Shown: in pieces, positions 1 to 6,507 of the stretch | Numbering within the stretch: position 1 is the first letter of the stretch | Layout: each line of letters opens with the position of its first letter | Assembly (NCBI GenBank): GCA_030631415.1 | Contig: DAOVLE010000107.1 | Coordinates: 1-16,420, forward strand | From: JAAEQG01 sp023133475 | Lineage (GTDB): Bacteria; Planctomycetota; Phycisphaerae; UBA1845 | DNA: 16,420 nucleotides | Direction: 5' to 3' | Notes under the pieces: model-generated | What the model saw: the letters and a program-made list of their open reading frames with translations, nothing else | Told to the model about the DNA's origin: nothing | The model's database searches: none | Made by a program: the position numbers and the translations under genes

Positions 1-77
1 AGTATCTGTTCGACCAGGCAGAGCAGCTTGGCCTGACCGATGACCTGACTGCTTTGCGCGACACGGCGGGTGTATAA
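1..77 (+). CDS. C-terminal end of an unidentified protein (partial, runs off the left edge)
   Basis: The reading frame starting at base 3 is open from the window edge and ends at a TAA at 75-77, giving 24 residues (YLFDQAEQLGLTDDLTALRD then TAGV). The other two forward frames meet stops within the first 45 bases, so this is the best candidate for a gene tail. The fragment looks like an amphipathic, acidic helix and carries no recognisable motif. It does not resemble the end of a UvrA half (no glycine-rich tail after a Walker B), so it does not supply the missing first half of the downstream uvrA. A family 1 repeat begins 18 bases after the stop. I do not recognise the gene. Confidence 0.45.
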   Translation, partial: YLFDQAEQLGLTDDLTALRDTAGV

Positions 78-95
78 AGAGCAAGGTTGGCGGCG

Positions 96-178
96 GGGGG
101 GCCCATCGCTTTAGCGGTGGGGGACGCGAATGCCAAACGCGATTCGTGTTCCCAGAGGGCTAAAGCCATGGGGAACCC
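96..178. repeat. Family 1 palindromic element, shortened copy
   Basis: Two arms of about 36 bases (96-131 and 142-178) are imperfect reverse complements. They match the arms at 6255-6290/6337-6372 and 12786-12821/12868-12903. The spacer is only 10 bases (132-141), against 46 in the full-length copies, so this looks like an internally deleted derivative. The right arm is the most diverged. It lies between the partial left gene and uvrA. Confidence 0.8.
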
Positions 179-219
179 TCCGGTATCACCGATGTTGGAC
201 TTTGGACTCGGACCTGAAT

Positions 220-260
220 GGTGGGTTCCACCTCGCTCCGCGAGGTTCCACCCACCCTAC
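220..260. repeat. Nested hairpin immediately upstream of uvrA (family 3-like)
   Basis: GGTGGG at 220-225 pairs with CCCACC at 251-256. Inside it CCTCGC (231-236) pairs with GCGAGG (240-245) across a 3-base loop. The sequence ends in CCCTAC at 255-260, like the right end of the 57-bp family 3 palindromes. Only six bases separate it from the uvrA ATG at 267, so it occupies the place where a ribosome-binding site would sit. No Shine-Dalgarno sequence is visible there. Confidence 0.65.
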
Positions 261-266
261 TAAAGT

Positions 267-3200
267 ATGCTCAAACGCAAGAAAACATCCGCACCACCGC
301 CGGGCAACGGCATTACGGATGGTAACGTTAACTGGCTGACGGTCGTTGGGGCTGGGCAGAATAACCTCAAGAACATCGACGTGCACATTCCGCTGGGGCG
401 GTTTGTTTGTGTCACCGGCGTTTCGGGCAGCGGAAAGAGTTCGCTGGTCAACGACATTATCCGCGAGCAGTTGGCCCGCGACCTCAATGGGGCAGAGAAG
501 GCCCATCCCGGACGTCACGAGCGGATTGACGGGCTTGAATACCTCGACAAGGTCATCGACATCAACCAGTCGCCCATCGGCAGAACCCCACGTTCCAACC
601 CCGCGACCTACATCAAGGTGTTCGACGAGGTTCGGGCGCTGTACGCCAAGCTCCCCGACTCCAAGGTCCGCGGCTACAAGCCCGGGCGGTTCAGCTTCAA
701 CGTCCACACCGGAGCCAAGGGCGGCGGGCGCTGCGAAGCCTGCGAGGGCAACGGCGCCAACAAAATGGGGATGGACTTCCTCGCCGACGTGTGGGTCACC
801 TGCCCGGTCTGCAACGGGCGGCGGTTCAACCGCGAGACCATGCAGATTCTGTTCAAGGGCGAGAACATCGCCGACGTCCTGGAGATGGACGTGCAGGAGG
901 CGCTCGAGCACTTCGCCAACATCCCCAAGATCGCCGCCATGCTGCAAACCCTACACGACGTGGGGCTGGACTACATCAAGCTAGGCCAAAGCTCCACCAC
1001 GCTCTCGGGCGGCGAAGCCCAGCGGATCAAGCTGGCTCGCGAACTGGTCAAAAGGTCCACGGGACGAACGCTGTACCTACTGGACGAACCGACCACCGGC
1101 CTACACTTCGACGACATCAAGAAGCTGCTGGCGGTGCTCCACGGATTCGTGGATGCCGGCAACACGGTGGTGGTGATCGAGCACAACCTCGACGTTGTCA
1201 AGACGGCAGACTGGGTCATCGACCTGGGCCCAGAAGGCGGCGAGGATGGGGGAACCATCGTCGCCGAGGGCACGCCCGAGGAGATCGTCAAGGTCAAAAA
1301 GAGCTACACCGCCCAGGTGTTAAAACCTTTATTATCTAAACAGTTTAGCCGCAAAGCCAAAGGCTTGCGCCCGGCCAATGGCAAAGGTGCCCGCTCTTAC
1401 GGGAGACTCGAGGGCGGAGGCGAACTCAAGAATATCACCGTCGTTGGCGCCAGGCAGCACAATCTCAAGGACATCACCGTCCGCGTCCCTCGCGGCAGGA
1501 CCACGGTCTGCACCGGGTTGTCGGGCAGCGGCAAGAGCAGCTTCGCCATCGACACGGTCTACGCCGAAGGCCAACGGCGGTATGTCGAGTCACTCAGCGC
1601 CTATGCCCGGCAGTTCCTCGGTCGGCTCCAGAAACCCAAGGTCGAGCACGTCGAGGGCCTGTCGCCGGCCATCTGCATCGAGCAGAAATCCGCCGGGCAT
1701 TCGCCACGCTCGACGGTGGGCACGGTTACCGAGATATATGATTACATGCGGATTCTGTGGGCCAGAATCGGCACCCCCTATTGCCCCAAGTGCCGCGTCC
1801 CCATCGGCACTCAGACCAGCGACGAGATCGTCGAGCGGGTCCTGAGCCTGGGCGCGGGCACCCGGGCATTGCTGCTGGCCCCCATCCAACGTGCACCGCA
1901 GGAGACCTACACCGAGCTTTTCGCCCGCGAGCGGGCCAACGGATTCACCCGCGCCCGGGTGGACGGGGTGGTGCATCGGCTGGACGAGGACATCGCAATC
2001 GACCCCCGCCGGCGTCACGAAGTCGAGTTGGTGGTGGATCGCATCATGGTCAAGCGGTCGCAGGCATCGCGCATCGCCGACAGTATCGAGCAGACCCTTA
2101 CCCTGGGAAACGGGGTCATGAAGCTGGCGGTGCTCGCCGACGATGACAAGGCAACAAGGCAACGAGGCAACGAGGCAACGAGGCGACGAGGCAACAAGGC
2201 TCAAGAGTATCGCTTCTCTCAACTGCACTCTTGCAGTCGTTGCGGCAAAGGTTACGACGAACCGACGCCCCACCACTTTTCGTTCAACAGCTCGATGGGC
2301 TGGTGCCAGTCGTGTGAGGGGTTGGGGATTCAGCTTGGCGCCAACCCGACCGCGATTGTCACCCATCCGACCCGTTCGGTCATGGAGGGAGCGGTGGAGG
2401 GTTGGGCTCGGGTCACACCAAAGCAGCCGCTGGGTCGTTGTGTGCAGGCGGTGGCTGACCGGATCGGGTTCGACCCCGAGCGTCCCTGGCACGAATTGCC
2501 CGAGACCCAACGGCTGGCGTTCTTGCAAGGCGACGACGACGAATGGATCGCCCCGAACTTCGCCGGTGTCGCGGACGAATCCGCCTGGGAGGGTGTGCGC
2601 ATTCGCTGGAAGGGGTTTTATCCCGCCATCGACCAGGCAACACGCGCAAACCGGCAATATCGCAAGCGCCTGGGGAAACTGGTCACCGAGGTCCCGTGCA
2701 AAGCCTGCGGTGGAAGCCGGCTCCGGCCGGAGGCTCGCGCCGCGCAACTCTGCGGAAAGACTATCCCGGAAGTCTGCACCATGCCGCTGGATCAGGCGGC
2801 TGACTTCTTCGGCAAGCTCAAGCTGGACCGCCGCCGGCGGCAGATTGCCGGCGAGTTACTGCACGAGATAAACGCACGACTGCGATTCCTGCTCGACGTA
2901 GGCCTGTCATACGTGACCCTGAACCGTTCCGCCCCGACGCTCTCGGGTGGGGAAGCCCAGCGTATCCGTTTGGCTTCACAGATCGGCAGTGGGCTGACCG
3001 GGGTGCTGTACGTGCTGGATGAGCCGACCATTGGTCTGCACCCGCGCGACAACGGGCGGTTGATCGCTGCGTTGGCCAAGCTGCGCGATCTGGGCAACAC
3101 CGTCCTGATGGTCGAGCACGACCGCGAAGTCATCGCCCACGCCGACCACGTGCTCGACTTCGGCCCCGGAGCCGGGCAATACGGTGGGCAGGTGGTCGCC

Positions 3201-5345
3201 GCTGCCTCGCCCAAACAGATTCAACGGCGAAAAACCTCGCTCACCGGCAAATACCTGGCAGGCAAGGAAGCCATCATCGTCCCTGCCAACCGCCGCCCGG
3301 TCGAACCCGAGCTAACCAACCGTCAACCGGACAAGTGGCTTATCGTCCACCGGGCCTATGAGAACAATCTCAAGGAGATCGACGTCGAGTTCCCGCTGGG
3401 GCGTTTCACCGTGGTAACCGGCGTCTCTGGCAGTGGGAAGAGTTCGCTGGTAACCGAGATCGTGTACAAGGCACTGGCTGCCAGAATCCACCGGGCGATG
3501 CTTGTCCCCGGCGGCCACAGCCGCATCAGCGGTATTGAATACGTCGATAAGGTCATCAACGTGGACCAGGCTCCCATCGGCAACAGCCCCACCAGCAACC
3601 CCGTCACCTATACCGGCGTCTTCGACCTGCTGCGCGAGCTGTTCGCCAAGCTGCCCGACAGCAAGGTTCGCGGCTATGGGCCTAACCGCTTCAGCTTCAA
3701 CCGCCCCGGTGGACGTTGCGAAGCCTGCGAGGGCAACGGGCAACGCTGCATCGAGATGCACTTTCTGCCCGACGTGTGGGTCGAGTGCGAATCCTGCGGT
3801 GGGAGTCGCTACAATAGTGAAACCCTGGAGGTGAAGTACAAGGGCAAGTCCATCGCCGACGTGCTGGAGATGCCGCTGGCAGAAGCCCTGGAGCACTTCA
3901 CGCCCATCCCGCGAATCCGTCGCATGTTGCAAACTTTGGACGACGTGGGGCTGGGCTATGTCCGCCTGGGCCAGTCCGCCCCGACCCTCTCGGGTGGGGA
4001 GGCTCAGCGGGTCAAGCTGGCCGCCGAACTAGGCCGACCCTCCACCGGTAAGACGCTTTACATTCTGGACGAGCCGACCACCGGTCTGCACTTCGAGGAT
4101 TTGAAAAAGCTGCTTAATGTTTTGCATCGTCTGGTGGACTTGGGCAACACGGTGGTCTGCATCGAGCACAACCTCGACGTGATCAAGTCGGCTGACTGGG
4201 TGATCGACCTGGGCCCCGAAGCCGGTGACGAAGGTGGATACCTCGTGGTCTGCGGTGATCCCGAAACCGTCGCGGTCGAAAGCGGCTCTTACACCGGAGC
4301 AGCGTTGAAACCCATCCTGGAGGCAGGGCCGCATATCGAGCGCGAGGTCTACGATCGCCAAGCCCACGCCAAAACCGAAATCGAACTGCACGCCCCTGTC
4401 CGCCTGGGCCTCGATGGGCCCGCCGCCATGCTGCCCTGGCAGGTCGACGGGCGCAAGTGGCATACAGTGGACCACGTAGGCCGCGACGGCAAATCGGTCA
4501 AATGGGACCCGGATGTGCTCATCTGGTGGGTGGAGACCATCGAGAAGCTCGGTCCTTTCGCTCCCACCGATTGGAACGACCGGGCCTGCGTGGAGATCAA
4601 GGCTCCGGGCACCAAGACGCAATGGTTCATGCACGCTTTGACCGGTGGGCGCTGGAACCTGGAGATCACCATCCGCGTGCCCGCCGGGACGTTTCGCGGA
4701 CGGAGGCTGGCTGACGAACTCGGCGTGAAGACCTTGGACGAGCGGGCTGATCTGCCGGTCTACGGGCAATGGCTGCGGGCTTCTGTTCGGGAATCGTGCG
4801 GTGATTACGAGCACGTGCGGGTGTACCTGCACGACTTCAAGGACGTCAACAAGACCGCGATGCGGCCATTTCTGAAGGGGGCTGTCAAAGCCTACTTCGA
4901 GATGGTCGAACAAACCCAGTCCTCCCTCGACAAAGGCGAGCCGTGGAAGGTCAACGGGCGGCAGTGGCATCTCTCGCAACGCGGTATCACCAAACGGCAC
5001 GACGTGTTATGGAAGCCGACCGTGCTTGCGGCACTGATTGGAAGGTTTAGCAAGCTGGTCCCGGAGTTGGAGACGATCTGGACCGGCAAGGTGGCTGTAA
5101 GGCTCAAGATCGCCGGGTCAGCCAAACCCTTCGGAAGCATCGTGACCAACCAGCGTTGGGGGTTGCGGGTCGAGATAAAAGTTCCCAGAGGCGAGTTTAC
5201 GTTCGTGCAGATCGAGCGTTTGGGCAAGAATCCTGAGATCGTGCAACAGGCTGATTATGACGTAGTGCGGTTTTGGGTGCAGAAGTTGACGGACAGCGAT
5301 CCGTTGCAACTCGCCGAGCTGGTGAAGCATTGTAGCGCTCTGTGA
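267..5345 (+). CDS. uvrA: Oversized UvrA-like excinuclease ABC subunit with three ATPase modules and a duplicated C-terminal domain
   Basis: UvrA is the ATP-dependent damage-recognition subunit of nucleotide excision repair and loads UvrB on DNA. This protein has 1692 residues against about 940 in E. coli. Module A (about 30-355) is C-half type: Walker A GVSGSGKSS at 51-59, zinc CxxC pairs 156/159 and 179/182, signature LSGGEAQR from 246, Walker B D273-E274. Module B (about 385-1000) is N-half type: Walker A K423, CxxC pairs 656/659 and 680/683, signature from 892, D918-E919. Module C (about 1015-1350) is C-half type: K1058, zinc cysteines 1151/1154/1174/1177, signature from 1241, D1268-E1269. 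All catalytic motifs look intact. Residues 1350-1692 hold a tandem duplication unknown to me. An 8-bp microsatellite encodes residues 627-644. The start is forced by an in-frame TAA at 261; there is no clear ribosome-binding site. B plus C form a complete UvrA; A is an extra half without its N-partner. Confidence 0.93.
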   Translation: MLKRKKTSAPPPGNGITDGNVNWLTVVGAGQNNLKNIDVHIPLGRFVCVTGVSGSGKSSLVNDIIREQLARDLNGAEKAHPGRHERIDGLEYLDKVIDINQSPIGRTPRSNPATYIKVFDEVRALYAKLPDSKVRGYKPGRFSFNVHTGAKGGGRCEACEGNGANKMGMDFLADVWVTCPVCNGRRFNRETMQILFKGENIADVLEMDVQEALEHFANIPKIAAMLQTLHDVGLDYIKLGQSSTTLSGGEAQRIKLARELVKRSTGRTLYLLDEPTTGLHFDDIKKLLAVLHGFVDAGNTVVVIEHNLDVVKTADWVIDLGPEGGEDGGTIVAEGTPEEIVKVKKSYTAQVLKPLLSKQFSRKAKGLRPANGKGARSYGRLEGGGELKNITVVGARQHNLKDITVRVPRGRTTVCTGLSGSGKSSFAIDTVYAEGQRRYVESLSAYARQFLGRLQKPKVEHVEGLSPAICIEQKSAGHSPRSTVGTVTEIYDYMRILWARIGTPYCPKCRVPIGTQTSDEIVERVLSLGAGTRALLLAPIQRAPQETYTELFARERANGFTRARVDGVVHRLDEDIAIDPRRRHEVELVVDRIMVKRSQASRIADSIEQTLTLGNGVMKLAVLADDDKATRQRGNEATRRRGNKAQEYRFSQLHSCSRCGKGYDEPTPHHFSFNSSMGWCQSCEGLGIQLGANPTAIVTHPTRSVMEGAVEGWARVTPKQPLGRCVQAVADRIGFDPERPWHELPETQRLAFLQGDDDEWIAPNFAGVADESAWEGVRIRWKGFYPAIDQATRANRQYRKRLGKLVTEVPCKACGGSRLRPEARAAQLCGKTIPEVCTMPLDQAADFFGKLKLDRRRRQIAGELLHEINARLRFLLDVGLSYVTLNRSAPTLSGGEAQRIRLASQIGSGLTGVLYVLDEPTIGLHPRDNGRLIAALAKLRDLGNTVLMVEHDREVIAHADHVLDFGPGAGQYGGQVVAAASPKQIQRRKTSLTGKYLAGKEAIIVPANRRPVEPELTNRQPDKWLIVHRAYENNLKEIDVEFPLGRFTVVTGVSGSGKSSLVTEIVYKALAARIHRAMLVPGGHSRISGIEYVDKVINVDQAPIGNSPTSNPVTYTGVFDLLRELFAKLPDSKVRGYGPNRFSFNRPGGRCEACEGNGQRCIEMHFLPDVWVECESCGGSRYNSETLEVKYKGKSIADVLEMPLAEALEHFTPIPRIRRMLQTLDDVGLGYVRLGQSAPTLSGGEAQRVKLAAELGRPSTGKTLYILDEPTTGLHFEDLKKLLNVLHRLVDLGNTVVCIEHNLDVIKSADWVIDLGPEAGDEGGYLVVCGDPETVAVESGSYTGAALKPILEAGPHIEREVYDRQAHAKTEIELHAPVRLGLDGPAAMLPWQVDGRKWHTVDHVGRDGKSVKWDPDVLIWWVETIEKLGPFAPTDWNDRACVEIKAPGTKTQWFMHALTGGRWNLEITIRVPAGTFRGRRLADELGVKTLDERADLPVYGQWLRASVRESCGDYEHVRVYLHDFKDVNKTAMRPFLKGAVKAYFEMVEQTQSSLDKGEPWKVNGRQWHLSQRGITKRHDVLWKPTVLAALIGRFSKLVPELETIWTGKVAVRLKIAGSAKPFGSIVTNQRWGLRVEIKVPRGEFTFVQIERLGKNPEIVQQADYDVVRFWVQKLTDSDPLQLAELVKHCSAL
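2147..2200 (+). repeat. In-frame 8-bp microsatellite inside uvrA
   Basis: Six full units and one partial unit of an 8-base repeat, CAAGGCAA/CGAGGCAA, run from 2147 to 2200 with few changes. Eight is not a multiple of three, so the reading frame rotates through the unit and encodes ATRQRGNEATRRRGNKA. The tract sits between the UvrB-interaction region of module B and its first zinc pair (C656). E. coli UvrA has only a short loop at that point. Gain or loss of one or two units would shift the frame, while three units would preserve it. Confidence 0.85.
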
Positions 5346-5373
5346 CGCATGAAATGTGGGATGAAGCTCTGGG

Positions 5374-5577
5374 GGGTGGCCCACCTCTTCAGGGCTTGTC
5401 GATTTAGTCTGTAGCGTCGCCCCTTGTGGGCGGCGCACCCGTGTTTTTCGTCACCCACAAGGGGTGACGCTACATTGGGAATCGCCACGGACGATTTAAT
5501 CGACAGCCCCTTCAGAGGTGGGGGACACGACTAGTCAGCCGATTCGCGTTCCCCACGGCTAAAGCCATGGGCCACCC
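5374..5577. repeat. Family 1 palindromic element interrupted by a second element
   Basis: The left arm is split: 5374-5392 carries its first half and 5516-5530 its second. The intact right arm is at 5542-5577. If 5393-5509 and one copy of the repeated CTTCAG are removed, the left arm reads through as a normal family 1 arm with its small central palindrome. The spacer between arms is short (5531-5541). This fills most of the 259-base gap between uvrA and the Nudix gene. Confidence 0.7.
5393..5509. mobile_element. Family 5 MITE-like element inserted in a family 1 arm
   Basis: The segment is about 117 bp long, and CTTCAG is present on both sides (5387-5392 and 5510-5515), as expected for a target-site duplication. 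The ends are imperfect inverted repeats sharing TGTCGATT and its complement. The core, 5410-5474, is a hairpin with 23-base arms and about two mismatches. The 65-base core recurs almost identically at 14127-14191. There is no coding capacity, so any movement would need a transposase supplied in trans. The duplication could be chance, since the target is itself palindromic. Confidence 0.6.
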
Positions 5578-5604
5578 CCGAGATGGGTGACAGGGATGTG
5601 ACCA

Positions 5605-6198
5605 ATGATCGTTGACTACCCGGCACTGCGGCAGGCCATTGCACAGGCCTCACAACCAACACGGCAAGTGCCGCCGGGCTATGAGAAAGACAGCGTCTGC
5701 CTGCTACTCGTGGATCGTGCCGAGACGATGTTGTTGGCCATCCAAAAGACCGACTCGGCAGGCTACCTCTGGCGGAACCAGATCGCCCTTCCGGGCGGAA
5801 GAATCGACCCCGCCGACCGCAATGCGAGAGATGCCGCCCTGCGCGAACTCCACGAGGAGTTGGGCATCGAACGTTCCGAAGTGGAAGTTCTGGGCGAGTT
5901 GGGCCACTTTCAAACGCTCACCTCCAGTAACGATCTCGAAGTGGTGGTGGGGCGTTGGCGGCAACCGTCACAGATTCACGCCGACGCTCGAGAAGTCGCC
6001 CGTGTGTTGGAGGTGCCGTTGGCTAACCTGCTTAAGGTGCATCTTGCCTGTGGTTTCCATACCCGCCCGGTATCCGGAATCGGAGACGCCCTGGTCTATC
6101 CCGTATCAGACGTTGAAATCTGGGGCGTCACTGCCAGGATATTGCATCATTTTCTGGAGTTGGTTTTTGGGGTGAGTAGGTCAGTACCGCGACCGTAA
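5605..6198 (+). CDS. Nudix hydrolase, CoA-pyrophosphatase (NudL/NUDT7) type
   Basis: Nudix proteins cleave nucleoside diphosphates linked to another moiety; members of this subgroup hydrolyse CoA or acyl-CoA derivatives. The 197-residue protein has the family's core: hydrophobic strands from about 31 to 46, then PGGRIDP at 63-69 and a Nudix box ending R80-E81-L-H-E84-E85-L-G87. The spacing between GG and REL is the same as in E. coli NudL, one residue longer than the textbook box. The preceding NQIALPGG resembles the CoAse-specific segment before the box. Substrate is inferred from this subgroup only. The ATG at 5605 follows a weak purine stretch (CAGGGA). The last residues, S-V-P-R-P, and the TAA lie inside the palindrome at 6181-6247, so the native C-terminus may have been replaced. 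It stands alone between two repeat blocks. Confidence 0.85.
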   Translation: MIVDYPALRQAIAQASQPTRQVPPGYEKDSVCLLLVDRAETMLLAIQKTDSAGYLWRNQIALPGGRIDPADRNARDAALRELHEELGIERSEVEVLGELGHFQTLTSSNDLEVVVGRWRQPSQIHADAREVARVLEVPLANLLKVHLACGFHTRPVSGIGDALVYPVSDVEIWGVTARILHHFLELVFGVSRSVPRP

Positions 6199-6247
6199 GG
6201 GAGCGGCCCTACTTGGATTGGCCGCTCCCTTACGGTCGCGGTACTGA
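6181..6247. repeat. Family 2 perfect palindrome (28-bp arms) at the end of the Nudix gene
   Basis: Arms 6181-6208 and 6220-6247 are exact reverse complements over 28 bases with an 11-base loop. The left arm contains the last four sense codons after Arg and the TAA stop of the Nudix gene. No run of T follows the right arm, so it is not a classical intrinsic terminator, although the RNA hairpin would be very stable and could protect the 3' end. The same sequence forms the outer arms of the repeat block at 12712-12945. Confidence 0.92.
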
Positions 6248-6254
6248 TCTGGCT

Positions 6255-6372
6255 GGGTGGCCCACCGCTTTAGCGGTGGGGGACGCGAATAGTCCTTCCG
6301 AGCACCGCTGCACCCTGTAGCGACATGGGCACTTGGATTCGCGTCCCCCACGGCTAAAGCCATGGGCCACCC
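6255..6372. mobile_element. Family 1 element, full length (118 bp)
   Basis: Terminal inverted repeats of 36 bases (6255-6290 and 6337-6372) differ at about three positions and enclose a 46-base centre. The element at 12786-12903 is also exactly 118 bp. Its centre, read on the opposite strand, aligns without gaps at about 30 of 46 positions, with mostly transition differences. Each arm contains its own small palindrome around GCTTTAGC. The 309-base gap from 6199 to 6507 consists of this element, the rest of the family 2 palindrome, a family 4 half-repeat and a short leader for the RDD gene. Confidence 0.8.
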
Positions 6373-6389
6373 ATCCATCAGCACCCCGA

Positions 6390-6410
6390 CAGGTTTGCAA
6401 CCTGCCCTAC
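6390..6410 (-). repeat. Family 4 half-repeat
   Basis: The 21 bases at 6390-6410 are the exact reverse complement of 8237-8257, which lies inside the coding end of the SpoIIM-like gene. A related, complete palindrome forms the terminator at 16246-16280. Here it is a lone copy upstream of the RDD gene. Confidence 0.8.
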
Positions 6411-6507
6411 CTGCTGGATTGCTCTGCTGAATCGTGTATGCTTGAATGGGTGACCTTGTGAGGTGCTTGAACCGCAAACCCCGAGAAGGGTGACGGAAAC
6501 ACAGCCG

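Noticed and set aside
1..266. Missing N-half of UvrA upstream of 267
   Set aside because: Only a 24-residue unrelated gene tail and repeats are present; no Walker A or zinc motif occurs in any frame.
130..339. Small 69-codon open frame across the uvrA start
   Set aside because: It starts in the family 1 repeat, overlaps uvrA in another frame, and has no ribosome-binding site or motif.
1590..2747. 385-codon open frame antisense to uvrA module B
   Set aside because: It overlaps intact zinc and UvrB-interaction motifs of uvrA and shows only low-complexity residues where it crosses the microsatellite.
4029..5000. Long open frame antisense to the uvrA 3' end
   Set aside because: It runs through the uvrA coding region in a GC-rich codon pattern, has no recognisable domain, and uvrA motifs on the plus strand are continuous here.
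6181..6247. Intrinsic terminator
   Set aside because: The hairpin is perfect, but no T run follows on either strand, so it is better called a palindromic repeat that might still stabilise RNA ends.
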